A stretch of DNA of 23,021 nucleotides from CAZHJG01 sp964533425 (GCA_964533425.1 CAZHJG010000014.1:1-23021); one strand, 5' to 3'; counted from the stretch's first letter, positions 1-7,377 are shown. Translations and numbers: made by a program. Notes: generated by a model not told the origin, from the letters alone.

Positions 1-1320
1 TCTTGACGTGGCCGAGGTAGTGGATGGCGTTGTCGCCCATGGAGCAAGCGAAGACTGGTTCGTGCTCTTTCTTGAGGTGGGGGGCGCCGAGAATGGTCTT
101 TTCGGTGTCGATGTAGGCGACGATGTCGCTAATCTGTGACTTGCTGTAGCCGAGCGCTTTCAGGGCCCGCGGCACCGTTTGGTTGACGATGTGCATGGTG
201 CCGCCACCAACCAGTTTCTTGACTTTCACGAGACCCAGATCCGGCTCGATACCAGTGGTGTCACAGTCCATCATCAGGCCAATGGTACCGGTTGGGGCCA
301 GCAAGCTGGCCTGGGAATTACGCACGCCATAGAGATCACCAAGCTCGACGGCTTCATCCCACGCAGTGGCCGCGGCGCTCAGCAGCTCTTCAGAAACCAA
401 GCTGGCGTCGATGTTCGAGACTTCGGCGCGGTGCATCTTCAGTACGTTCAGCATGCCTTCGCGGTCTTTGTTGAAGCCGGCGAAGGGGCCGACTCGGCGG
501 GCCAGCTTGGCGCTGACGGCATAGCTGTGGCCAGTCATGAGCGCGGTAATGGCGGCAGCTTGAGCGCGGCCTTCGGCGCTGTCGTATGGCAAACCTTGGG
601 CCATCAGCAAGGCGCCAAGGTTGGCGTAGCCAATGCCCAACTCACGGTAGGCACGGGCGTTCTTAGTAATCTTTTCGGTTGGGTACTCACTGTAGCCGAC
701 CAGGATTTCCTGGGCGGTAAAGATCAGTTCGCAAGTGTGCTTGAACTCTGCAATGGCGAAGCTAAAGTCATCACGCAGATATTTCAGCAAGTTAATGCTG
801 GCCAGGTTGCAGGCCGAGTTATCAAGGTGCATGTACTCGCTGCAGGGATTGGAGCCGTTGATGCGGCCAGCCATTGGTGTGGTGTGCCACTTGTTGATGG
901 TGGTGTCGAACTGCATGCCCGGATCAGCGCATTCCCACGCCGCTTCGGAGATCTGCCGAAACAGATCGCGAGCCTTGACGGTTTTGACTGGCTTGCCAGT
1001 GGTGACGGCCCGCAGATCCCAGTCGCTATCGTTTTCCACAGCCTCCATGAACTCGTCGGTGACACGCACCGAAATGTTGGCGTTCTGGTACTGGACGCTG
1101 AAGCTGTCCTTGCCATCCAGGCTCATATCCCAGCCTAGGGACTGCAGGTCGCGGGCCTTGCGCTCCTCAATGGCCTTGCTCCAGGTGAACTCGTAGACAT
1201 CCGGGTGATCGACATTCAGAATGACCATTTTGGCGGCCCGGCGAGTCTTACCACCACTCTTGATAGCACCGGCGCTAGCGTCCGCACCACGCATAAAGCT
1301 TAGGGGTCCACTAGCTGTGC
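1..1320 (-). CDS. nrdJ: Ribonucleotide reductase, B12-dependent class II, central part (3' end beyond window)
   Basis: This is the middle of an adenosylcobalamin-type ribonucleotide reductase, which reduces ribonucleotides to deoxyribonucleotides. Read on the minus strand it runs from TASGPLSFMRGADASAG through IKSGGKTRRAAKM to the finger-loop motif NPCSEY with its conserved Cys (about 815-845). It continues with the second active-site Cys in ACNLASINL and the substrate loop LAPTGTIGLMMDCD (near 270-300). The frame is open to base 1, so the C-terminal end lies outside the window. About 438 codons are present here. The 5' end at 1320 is artificial: the reading frame meets corrupted sequence there, and the N-terminal part resumes at 1491. 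Joined at a shared TGTGC, the two parts give KTDRT-ASGPLSF, which is the continuous family sequence. The family assignment is very secure. Confidence 0.96.
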
Positions 1321-1416
1321 CGGCGCGCGTTAACCCCGCCGCGCCCCCGGCGGGGCTGGGCCGGATATTTATTGCCCCCCCCGCCGCGCCCCTAAATAAA
1401 AAGAGATGGTTAAAAA
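1321..1416. other. Corrupted contig end (assembly artefact)
   Basis: This 96-base stretch has long C and G runs followed by an A-rich tail just before the Ns. It interrupts nrdJ at a conserved site, has no coding continuity with either side, and looks like low-quality read-through at a contig end. I could not align it convincingly to a clean adapter. I infer that it does not belong to the chromosome. Confidence 0.8.
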
Positions 1417-1426
1417 NNNNNNNNNN
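1417..1426. other. Scaffold gap (10 N)
   Basis: Ten Ns, the usual placeholder for a joined scaffold gap. The protein on both sides is continuous, so the true gap length is probably zero or negative: the contigs share TGTGC at 1316-1320 and 1491-1495. Confidence 0.97.
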
Positions 1427-1490
1427 ACGCCGACCACCGACTTCTACACCATGAGTCACATGTTTTCCATACACGCCGGTATTCCGATCT
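1427..1490 (+). other. Illumina P5/i5 adapter assembled into the contig
   Basis: Bases 1427-1449 match the Illumina P5 segment (ACGGCGACCACCGAG...CTACAC) at 20 of 23 positions. 1450-1457 (catgagtc) fills the 8-base i5 index slot. 1458-1490 match the read-1 primer segment ending CTCTTCCGATCT at 26 of 33 positions. There are no gaps, and every segment has the exact expected length. Genomic sequence starts at 1491, immediately after CCGATCT. The adapter identity is from general knowledge of TruSeq-type libraries; the match was counted by eye. Confidence 0.95.
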
Positions 1491-2072
1491 TGTGCGGTCG
1501 GTCTTACCGAGCGCCTCGACGCTGGAGCGGATCGGACTGATGTTGATGCCCGAACCGGAGCCGCCCTTAAAGATCATGCCTTCTTCAACATACCAATTTA
1601 AGATAGCCGGCATGGTGTCCTCGATACCGAGAATGAAACAAGCGCTGGCCTGCTGGGCTCGGCCGCGGGCACCGATATTGAACCACACCGGGCTATTAAA
1701 TGCGGCGCGCTGCGTTGCCAGCACATACTTCAATTCTTCACAGAAATCCTCGGCTTCGGTATCGCTTTCGAAGTAGCCTTCTTGGGTGCCTTGGCGAGTG
1801 ATAGTGTCGACTACCCGATCGATCAAGTCTTTAAGCGAACTTTCACGGTCTGCCGTCCCAGGCGTACCAGTGAAGTATTTTTGCGCCACAATATTAATGG
1901 CATTGAGCGACCAGCCTTCGGGAAACTCCACACCACGCTGCTCAAAGACCGGCGTATCGGTCATCGGATTCTTAATGATTGAGTCTTTCTTCGACCACTT
2001 CAACTGGTCGTATGCCTTGCTCTTTTTAGGCGTGAAAAGCCGCGTCACACCCAAACTGGTTGTCTGTCCCAT
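1491..2072 (-). CDS. nrdJ: Ribonucleotide reductase, B12-dependent class II, N-terminal part
   Basis: These are the first 194 codons of nrdJ, starting MGQTTSLGVTRLF. The segment contains the family sequence WSLNAINIVAQKYF, the PVWFNIG block, the first redox Cys in QQASACFILG, and the GGSGSGINISPIRSS glycine loop. It then runs into adapter sequence at 1490. The start at 2072 is preceded by an agaggg Shine-Dalgarno about 8 nt upstream. The upstream spacer holds a promoter (TTGACA, 17 nt, TACAGT) that gives a leader of about 275 nt with a large hairpin (2149-2270). The repressor gene nrdR lies directly upstream on the same strand, which fits NrdR control. The gene is probably intact in the organism and only looks broken because of the artefact at 1321-1490. 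Confidence 0.96.
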
Positions 2073-2148
2073 AGTAGTACCCTCTTTCTTACCAGACCCG
2101 CTCTCCGGAATCCGGTCACCTCTTTTTTTAAGTATTTTTTAATTTTTT

Positions 2149-2270
2149 GAGAACCTTTACGCGTGGTGCAGTTTAGAGTAAAAAGCGAAGCCCGTAAGCG
2201 AGCCGTACTTAGGTACGGTGAGCGCGGACTGGAGCTTTTTACCCAAAATGTACTGCGTGTAAAGGTTCTC
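2149..2270 (+). repeat. Long imperfect hairpin, copy 1 of the GTGCAGT/AATGTAC element
   Basis: The outer arms 2149-2160 and 2259-2270 are perfect 12-bp complements (GAGAACCTTTAC). They continue through a G.T-rich stretch (2161-2165 with 2254-2258) into the conserved core 2166-2253. The core has GTGCA paired with TGTAC, one G.A mismatch (2171/2248), the stem GTAAAAAGC (2178-2186) with GCTTTTTAC (2234-2242), and the apical hairpin CCGTAC-TTAG-GTACGG (2203-2218). It lies inside the predicted nrdJ leader in antisense orientation and is flanked by T runs on both sides. The same core occurs at 2439-2539 and, on the minus strand, at 20814-20915. Confidence 0.9.
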
Positions 2271-2281
2271 GTTTTTGTTAG

Positions 2282-2341
2282 AGTTCCTCGGAAACTACCC
2301 GTCTCTCAGGTGGATAATCTCCCGTGAGCTCTCTGCGAACT
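2282..2341 (-). other. Possible structured 5' end of the nrdJ leader
   Basis: This is the promoter-proximal part of the nrdJ leader. A short closing stem (AGTTC/GAACT at 2282-2286 and 2337-2341) brackets about 50 nt that can form small internal stems such as CGG...CCG. I do not see a B12 box or T-box signature, so no riboswitch class is claimed. Confidence 0.25.
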
Positions 2342-2353
2342 TTATGCCTATTT

Positions 2354-2382
2354 ACTGTATAAAATCCGGAGAGAACTGTCAA
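2354..2382 (-). promoter_or_regulatory. Promoter of nrdJ
   Basis: On the minus strand: -35 TTGACA (2377-2382), a 17-nt spacer and -10 TACAGT (2354-2359). Transcription would start near 2347 and leave a leader of about 275 nt before nrdJ. A 14-bp perfect palindrome AGATCTTAAGATCT (2392-2405) lies just upstream of the -35 and could be an operator. Confidence 0.75.
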
Positions 2383-2391
2383 AGTTTTGCC

Positions 2392-2426
2392 AGATCTTAA
2401 GATCTTCCTTCTTAGACCTTAGATGA
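2392..2426. repeat. Short-word repeat block with perfect palindrome upstream of nrdJ promoter
   Basis: AGATCTTAAGATCT (2392-2405) is a perfect palindrome. The adjoining bases on the minus strand repeat variants of the words CTAAG and AAGATCT. The block resembles the AAGATCT tandem block at 20545-20572 in composition and word length. Confidence 0.5.
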
Positions 2427-2438
2427 GTAGCAACTTCT

Positions 2439-2539
2439 TGCTTGAGTGCAGTCTGGGATGGAAAGCGAGTACCGAAGCGCAGCGCACTTACGGTGCGTGA
2501 GCATCGGAACGCAGCTTTACGCCCAGAATGTACCAAGCA
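2439..2539 (+). repeat. Hairpin element, copy 2 of the GTGCAGT/AATGTAC family
   Basis: The core 2446-2533 is 88 nt, the same length as copy 1. Outer arms TGCTTG (2439-2444) and CAAGCA (2534-2539) pair. GTGCA pairs with TGTAC (2529-2533), followed by the conserved G2451.A2528 mismatch, then TCTGGG (2452-2457) with CCCAGA (2522-2527). The apical stem CGCAC/GTGCG (2483-2497) replaces CCGTAC/GTACGG of copy 1 with compensatory changes. It begins 10 nt past the nrdR stop codon. Confidence 0.9.
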
Positions 2540-2549
2540 TGGAGTTGCC

Positions 2550-3029
2550 CTATTCTTTGACCTCAGCAGGTATGTGTTTGCCTTGTCGTACTAACGAAAG
2601 CTCTTGCTCAAAACCAGCAATATCCTTGAACCTTCTGTACACCGAAGCAAACCGCACATATGCCACTTCATTGAGTCTCGCCAACTGGTCCATAACCAGC
2701 TCGCCGATACGCGTAGAGCGCACTTCCTGATCGCCGCAGGCGTACAGTTCCTGTTCAATCGTGTCGACGACTTTCTCCAGCTCCAGGCTAGTAACAGACG
2801 TCTTCTCGCAGGCCCGGTATAACCCGGCCAGCAACTTGGTGCGATTAAACAACTCCCTCGTGCCATCGTTTTTAATAACGATCAGCTGTGGCCGCTCCAA
2901 CCGTTCATAGGTCGTGAAGCGGTACCCACAAGTCACGCACTGGCGGCGGCGGCGAATGGCTTGACCCTCTGCCACATCGCGCGACTCAATGACTTTGATG
3001 TCGTCGCTTTGGCATTGGATGCATTTCAT
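2550..3029 (-). CDS. nrdR: Transcriptional repressor NrdR
   Basis: This is the nucleotide-sensing repressor of ribonucleotide reductase genes, 159 aa, the normal family length. It begins MKCIQCQSDD with a four-Cys zinc ribbon (CIQC at 3-6 and CVTC at 31-34, preceded by IRRRRQ). An ATP-cone domain follows, starting near PQLIVIKNDGTRELFNRTKL, that binds ATP or dATP in this family. The start is fixed by a full TAAGGAGG Shine-Dalgarno (3036-3043). It lies directly upstream of nrdJ, its expected target. The spacer between them contains two hairpin elements and a separate nrdJ promoter, so the two genes can be controlled separately. Confidence 0.97.
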   Translation of the reverse strand: MKCIQCQSDDIKVIESRDVAEGQAIRRRRQCVTCGYRFTTYERLERPQLIVIKNDGTRELFNRTKLLAGLYRACEKTSVTSLELEKVVDTIEQELYACGDQEVRSTRIGELVMDQLARLNEVAYVRFASVYRRFKDIAGFEQELSLVRQGKHIPAEVKE

Positions 3030-3042
3030 GCTTAGCCTCCTT

Positions 3043-3101
3043 ACTATGCGTCCGAACTATGCAGACTATGCAGAGACGACCAAATGTACACAAAATTGTG
3101 T
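3043..3101. promoter_or_regulatory. nrdR leader: triple ACTATGC repeat and ACACAA palindrome
   Basis: ACTATGC occurs at 3043-3049, 3056-3062 and 3065-3071, next to the nrdR ribosome binding site. Just upstream, 3088-3101 is an inverted repeat with arms ACACAA and TTGTGT around two bases. Its ends resemble NrdR-box ends (ACAC...GTGT) but it is 14 nt rather than 16, so operator function is only a guess. Confidence 0.35.
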
Positions 3102-3202
3102 TCAATAAGGAGCCTCTTAAAGTCATTTTCGGGCGCATATTTGTTACTTAATGTGCGCACACTGTTTTAGTGGATATTCCACATATAGTGCTGTGTGTTC
3201 CT

Positions 3203-3231
3203 AATATAGCCCTAGCTATAGCGTTTTGCAA
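3203..3231 (-). promoter_or_regulatory. Promoter of nrdR
   Basis: Minus strand: -35 TTGCAA (3226-3231), a 17-nt spacer and -10 TATATT (3203-3208). On the plus strand ATATAG recurs at 3183-3188 and 3204-3209, spaced 21 bp, with CTATAG at 3216-3221. These surround the -10 and could be operator half sites for self-control, but they do not match the 16-nt NrdR box cleanly. Confidence 0.65.
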
Positions 3232-3293
3232 GCCAAAATACGCTGTACTATTTAAAACAGCTCGACGGATGTTGTGGTGCTACTGGCTACGGA

Positions 3294-4649
3294 TTATTCG
3301 CCGGAAGATTCGTTCACGTCGCCATCAGAATCGTCGTCCGGCTGCTTTCGTTTGCGGCCCAGACGGCGCAGAAACGATGGCTTTTCCAGGTCTTCTTCCA
3401 GGCTGCTGGTAACAATGTTCTCACTGGATTCGTCAGCCTTACTTTTATCGGCATCAGGCTTCTCTTCTGACTTTTGGTTGACCTTTTTATCGCCTTCATC
3501 GGCGTCATCGTCACCCAGCGCCCAGATATTAGGGATGGGTGTTTCGTCGTGGAAGTCACTGCTGGCCTTGTCTTCGTCACCCAAATTCATGTCGATTTCT
3601 GACATGGCCTTCTCGTCTTGCTTGGTGGTCTTGGGCGTGCTCAAGCTGGCGGCACTAATGGCGGCCGGCGTTTCGTTCGGCTTGGCATAGTACGATTTAT
3701 CGAAACCTGTGGCTACGACGGTAATGATGACCTCGCCATCGAGCTCAGGGTTGATGGTAGCGCCGAAGATGATGTTGGCTTCCGGATCAGCGGCGGCGGT
3801 GATAGCTTCGGCAGCAGCGTTAATTTCGTGCATTGCTAGGTCATTGCCACCGATAACATTGAAGAGAATGCCACGAGCACCGTCAATGGAAACTTCCAGC
3901 AGCGGTGACTCAATGGCTTGCTCGGCGGCGGCCACAGCGCGGTTTTCGCCGCTGGCTCGACCAATGCCCATGAGCGCTGAACCGGCCTTGCTCATAACCG
4001 TTTTGACGTCGGCAAAGTCCAGGTTGATGAGACCGTGCACGGTGATGAGGTCAGAAATACCTTGCACGCCTTGTCTTAGAACGTCGTCGGCGACCTTAAA
4101 AGCTTCCATAAGCGGCGTGTCACGGTCGATGGTCTGCAGCAGGCGATCGTTGGGAATAACGATAAGCGTATCGACGGCATCGCGCAATTTTTCAATAGCC
4201 GCGTCGGCATTTTTGCGACGCTTCTCGCCCTCGAAGGCAAACGGCTTGGTGGCGAAACCAACCACCAGAGCGCTCAGATCGCTGGCTGCCTGAGCCACTA
4301 CATGGCCGGCGCCACTGCCGGTGCCGCCGCCGGCGCCAATGGTCACAAATACCATGTCAGCACCATCAATGGCCGCACGGATTTCGTCCATAGATTCTTC
4401 GGCTGCCCGTTCACCAACCGTCGGATCAGCGCCGGCGCCCAGTCCGCTGGTGGCATCGCGGCCAATATGAATTTTCTTGTCGGCCTTGGAATGATGAAGC
4501 GCTTGGGCGTCAGTATTGATGGCAATGAATTCAACGTTCTCGACGCCGGCGTCAACCATGCGGTTGATGGCAGCCCCGCCGGCCCCGCCGACTCCGACTA
4601 CTTTAATTTGCGCGAATGTTTCGATAGCTGGCTCCACGACTTGCGGCAT
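3294..4649 (-). CDS. ftsZ: Cell division protein FtsZ
   Basis: Tubulin-like GTPase that forms the division ring, 451 aa from MPQVVEPAIE. The glycine-rich nucleotide loop GGGTGSG is at residues 107-113 and the catalytic T7 loop is NLDFADV. The globular domain ends near residue 325 (VVATGFDKSYY). A long Asp/Glu/Lys/Ser-rich linker follows, then a C-terminal peptide DLEKPSFLRRLGRKRK that matches the usual FtsA-binding tail (P-x-FLR). About 18 further acidic residues come after it, so the motif is not at the extreme end. The start at 4649 has a ggagg Shine-Dalgarno. A 44-codon upstream extension is rejected because it crosses the promoter. ftsA lies 201 nt upstream. Confidence 0.97.
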   Translation of the reverse strand: MPQVVEPAIETFAQIKVVGVGGAGGAAINRMVDAGVENVEFIAINTDAQALHHSKADKKIHIGRDATSGLGAGADPTVGERAAEESMDEIRAAIDGADMVFVTIGAGGGTGSGAGHVVAQAASDLSALVVGFATKPFAFEGEKRRKNADAAIEKLRDAVDTLIVIPNDRLLQTIDRDTPLMEAFKVADDVLRQGVQGISDLITVHGLINLDFADVKTVMSKAGSALMGIGRASGENRAVAAAEQAIESPLLEVSIDGARGILFNVIGGNDLAMHEINAAAEAITAAADPEANIIFGATINPELDGEVIITVVATGFDKSYYAKPNETPAAISAASLSTPKTTKQDEKAMSEIDMNLGDEDKASSDFHDETPIPNIWALGDDDADEGDKKVNQKSEEKPDADKSKADESSENIVTSSLEEDLEKPSFLRRLGRKRKQPDDDSDGDVNESSGE

Positions 4650-4706
4650 ACTTCCTCCCTCTTTCCCTTTCCTCGCTCCCGTTTCCTGACCTAAATTTAT
4701 GCTCGT

Positions 4707-4735
4707 AGTATACGTGAGACCTCTGAAAAGTTCAA
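4707..4735 (-). promoter_or_regulatory. Promoter of ftsZ
   Basis: Minus strand: -35 TTGAAC (4730-4735), a 17-nt spacer and -10 TATACT (4707-4712), giving a leader of about 50 nt. A small 7-bp hairpin TTTTGCA/TGCAAAA (4766-4783) lies upstream in the ftsA-ftsZ spacer. ftsZ can therefore be transcribed independently of ftsA. Confidence 0.75.
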
Positions 4736-4850
4736 CAAATTTATACGATGAAAAATCCATAGAATTTTTGCATGACTGCAAAACTCAATAATGTGTACAT
4801 GGCTTTACCCGCCAAATTGTGGAGACCAAAATTTATGTTCAACTTGATTT

Positions 4851-6083
4851 TTAGCGTGACATGAAGCGGCCAAATAAGCTGCTGACCATGTTCCGGGCGC
4901 CAGCTGCGGCTTTGCCGTGAACTGGCGGTAGGGACGGCAGTAGTAACATGTCGAGCAGCATCAGGCCCACGACCGTCACGAATGTTTCGTCCTCGACCGT
5001 GTCCACCAGCCCGCCAATATTATGGAGCTTGCCCACGCGCGCCGGCAGTTGCAGCTTTTCACGAGCGAACTCGTCAATGCCAGGCAGCTTGGAGGTGCCG
5101 CCAGTCAGCACAATGCCGCCGGGCAATTTGCCGGCCCGCTTAATTTTGTGCAGTTCCTTATTCACATAGTCCAGCAACTCGTCAACGCGCGCTTCGACCA
5201 CCATGGCGATGACTTCTACCGGAAAATTGTGCGTCTTGTCGCCGACCTTGACCATGACATTGATTTTTTTGGGATTCTCGGTCAGATCAGCATGCTCGAT
5301 TTTCACCTGTTCGGCGATGTCAATGTCAGTTTTAAGGCCGATCGCCAGGTCATTAGTAATGTGCTGACCACCGATGGGCAGGACAGCCACGTGCTGCACT
5401 TCGCCGTCTTCAAAGACAATTAGGTTGGTCGTGCCGGCGCCGATGTCGACAAGTGCCGTGCCGGCTTCGCGCTGTTGGCGAGTCATCACAGCTTCGGCGG
5501 CCGCCAGGCCTGATACGGTGTGGTGCGCTGGCTGGATTTCGGCTTTCTCGAGTGCCATATCCAGATTGCGCAAGTTCGGTGAAGCCGCGGTGACGATATG
5601 GGCGTCGACTTCCAGGCGTACGCCGTGCATACCCACCGGATCTTTGATGTTACGTTGACCGTCGAGACTGTAGTTTTTGGCAAAAAACTGGACGATTTCG
5701 CGGTTTGGTGGCAGCGAGACAATAGTCGCCGCCTCTTCGACACGCAGGCGATCTTCGGGGGTGATTTCGCGGTTGGCGGCCGAAATAGCGATGACGCCTT
5801 CGGAGTCCAGGCCGCTAACATGCGAGCCGTTGACATTGATGGTAGCGTGCTTAATCGGCGTGCCCGAGATGCGTTCGGCCTCTGTTACCGCGTGCACAAT
5901 GGCGTCCGCCACCTCATCGACATGCACCACTGCGCCGCGCCGCATACCCTGATTCGTGGCCTGCCCATGCCCGATAATCTGCGGCATGTTGCTGCCATTT
6001 GGGTCAAACATACCAACGACGCAACGAACTTTGCTGGTACCGATATCGAGGCCTATAAAGTGTTCTTGACTAGAGCCGTTCAT
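4851..6083 (-). CDS. ftsA: Cell division protein FtsA
   Basis: Actin-like ATPase that anchors FtsZ to the membrane, 410 aa. It begins with the phosphate-1 motif FIGLDIGTSKVRCVVG. It has the family block RRGAVVHVDEVADAI, the phosphate-2 motif TALVDIGAGTTNLIVFEDG, and the adenosine motif GGIVLTGGTSKLPGI. It ends with an amphipathic helix, MVSSLFGRFMSR, the expected membrane-targeting sequence. ftsZ follows on the same strand. The promoter's -10 lies only 8 nt before the ATG and no Shine-Dalgarno is present, so the mRNA is probably leaderless. Confidence 0.96.
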   Translation of the reverse strand: MNGSSQEHFIGLDIGTSKVRCVVGMFDPNGSNMPQIIGHGQATNQGMRRGAVVHVDEVADAIVHAVTEAERISGTPIKHATINVNGSHVSGLDSEGVIAISAANREITPEDRLRVEEAATIVSLPPNREIVQFFAKNYSLDGQRNIKDPVGMHGVRLEVDAHIVTAASPNLRNLDMALEKAEIQPAHHTVSGLAAAEAVMTRQQREAGTALVDIGAGTTNLIVFEDGEVQHVAVLPIGGQHITNDLAIGLKTDIDIAEQVKIEHADLTENPKKINVMVKVGDKTHNFPVEVIAMVVEARVDELLDYVNKELHKIKRAGKLPGGIVLTGGTSKLPGIDEFAREKLQLPARVGKLHNIGGLVDTVEDETFVTVVGLMLLDMLLLPSLPPVHGKAAAGARNMVSSLFGRFMSR

Positions 6084-6091
6084 CTCGGCCT

Positions 6092-6121
6092 AGTATAACG
6101 CTATAGCTTCTCGGAGAGCAA
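6092..6121 (-). promoter_or_regulatory. Promoter of ftsA, leaderless type
   Basis: Minus strand: -35 TTGCTC (6116-6121), an 18-nt spacer and -10 TATACT (6092-6097). Only 8 nt separate the -10 from the ftsA ATG, so transcription should begin at or 1-2 nt before the start codon. Confidence 0.65.
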
Positions 6122-6131
6122 GTTGCTCACT

Positions 6132-6608
6132 TTAAACAGAGAGTTTTTCTACGATGTTTTGCAGCGCTGTTTCCAGTTCAGCCAGGTTCAACACCGACAA
6201 ACCACCACTGTTACGAATTGCGGCGCCAAGCATCAAATTGTACGGCAAGCCTGGCTCACCCGAGGTGCGGAGGTCATTTCTATAGCCAATAACTGGCTTG
6301 TCGTGGGCTGCTGCCCAGACCACTTCGCAGACGGTGCCTATATCAGGCGGTTCTTGGTCGAGCACGGCGACAACCAAATCAGCCTTGTCCTTAATTGTCT
6401 TGTAGTGCTGGTCCCCAAGGTCCAACCAAAGCTCAGGCCGCGCTGCGGTTGGAGCGGCCAGTATATGCTGAACGTCCACTTTCCAGGGATCCAGAACTTC
6501 GACGTACTTACTCAGGAGTGGTAGCAAAATAGTTTCGTACCAGAGGCGCGTGCTCTCGGCAAAGCCTAGCGGGCTGGCAATATAAGCTCGGGGCTTCTTA
6601 GCTGTCAT
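6132..6608 (-). CDS. Nucleoside 2-deoxyribosyltransferase family protein
   Basis: 158 aa. The N-terminus RAYIASPLGFAEST is the substrate-loop start of the family. The middle has DLVVAVLDQEPPDIGTVCE, with the D-x-GT-x-x-E motif that carries the nucleophilic Glu. The segment GLPYNLMLGAAI near the C-terminus matches the conserved Asn block from the partner subunit. These enzymes exchange bases on deoxyribosides and support nucleotide salvage, which would suit a reduced-genome bacterium living on host nucleosides. It is the last gene of the rpsU-yqeY-adk-map run, 12 nt behind map, with an agaagg ribosome binding site. The precise substrate is unknown. Confidence 0.85.
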   Translation of the reverse strand: MTAKKPRAYIASPLGFAESTRLWYETILLPLLSKYVEVLDPWKVDVQHILAAPTAARPELWLDLGDQHYKTIKDKADLVVAVLDQEPPDIGTVCEVVWAAAHDKPVIGYRNDLRTSGEPGLPYNLMLGAAIRNSGGLSVLNLAELETALQNIVEKLSV

Positions 6609-6620
6609 ACCTTCTACTAC

Positions 6621-7376
6621 CTAGGTTTTAGTTAAGATTTCGGCGCCGTCTTCAGTGATTAGCACCGTGTGCTCAAAGTGGGCCGACCACGAACCATCGG
6701 CGGTTTTGATGGTCCAACCATCGGGCGCAATGTACACGGCTTCACCGCCCAGCGTCACCATTGGTTCGATGGCAATTGTCATACCCTTGTCGAGCCACGG
6801 TCCGGTGTTGGCGCGGCCGTAATTCGGGATGTTCGGGTCTTCGTGTACGGCGTGGCCAACACCGTGGCCGACCATGTCGCGGACGATACCGTATGTGCGA
6901 TGCTTCAGCGAATTTTCTATAGCCTCGCCGATATCGCCGGTGCGCACCTTGTTGTGCACGGCACCGATACCGACCTGCAAAGCGTTCTCAGTATCCTTTA
7001 ATAAGCGAATGTGGCCCTGGGTTTTCGGCTTGCCACAGATGACGCTGATGGCTGAATCGGTGATCATGCCCTGGTAGGTTACGCCGAAGTCCAGGCCAAC
7101 GATATCACCTTCCGCTAGTATGCGCTGTGGATTTGGTATGCCATGCACCACCTCGTCGTTCAGCGAGATACAGATGACCTCCGGAAAACCCTGATAGCCC
7201 AGGAAGCTAGGCTCGCCGCCGAGTTTGGCCAGTTCACGCCGGGCTTCGTCGGCCAGCTGTTTGGTCGAGATACCGGTCTCCACCTTTGGCTTCAGAAACT
7301 GCAAAACCACGGCCAACATACGGCCACTCTCCCGCATAGCTTTAATTTCGGAGTCAGTCTTAACGCGCGTCTGCAT
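6621..7376 (-). CDS. map: Methionine aminopeptidase, type I
   Basis: Removes the N-terminal Met from new proteins; 251 aa, a normal type I length without an N-terminal zinc extension. The metal ligands are all visible: D96 in GLDFG, D107 in ITDSA, H171 in GHGVG, E204 in AIEPM and E235 in FEHTVL. The substrate histidines H78 (VVHG) and H178 (AVHED) are also present. The ATG begins one base after the adk stop, so translation is coupled. Adk-map pairing is common in bacteria. Deformylase and Met-tRNA formyltransferase, acting in the same maturation pathway, are encoded at 11889-13487. Confidence 0.97.
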   Translation of the reverse strand: MQTRVKTDSEIKAMRESGRMLAVVLQFLKPKVETGISTKQLADEARRELAKLGGEPSFLGYQGFPEVICISLNDEVVHGIPNPQRILAEGDIVGLDFGVTYQGMITDSAISVICGKPKTQGHIRLLKDTENALQVGIGAVHNKVRTGDIGEAIENSLKHRTYGIVRDMVGHGVGHAVHEDPNIPNYGRANTGPWLDKGMTIAIEPMVTLGGEAVYIAPDGWTIKTADGSWSAHFEHTVLITEDGAEILTKT

Positions 7377-7377
7377 C

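Noticed and set aside
179..1138. Long plus-strand open frame
   Set aside because: It is antisense to nrdJ, whose translation shows clear family motifs. Its product is not recognisable.
2149..2270. Integron attC site
   Set aside because: Folded imperfect inverted repeat of suitable size, but the ends lack RYYYAAC/GTTRRRY and no integrase is nearby.
2073..2347. Cobalamin riboswitch in front of the B12-dependent reductase
   Set aside because: Biologically attractive, but no B12 box or conserved core was found. The main structure belongs to the repeat family also seen before a KGG gene.
2348..2536. 62-codon minus-strand frame between nrdR and nrdJ
   Set aside because: It spans hairpin copy 2 and the nrdJ promoter. 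The equivalent frame in copy 1 is broken by a stop, so conservation is structural, not coding.
3709..4293. Plus-strand frame of 194 codons
   Set aside because: Antisense shadow of ftsZ.
4650..4781. 44-codon N-terminal extension of ftsZ
   Set aside because: It runs through the ftsZ promoter and ribosome site and has no family similarity.
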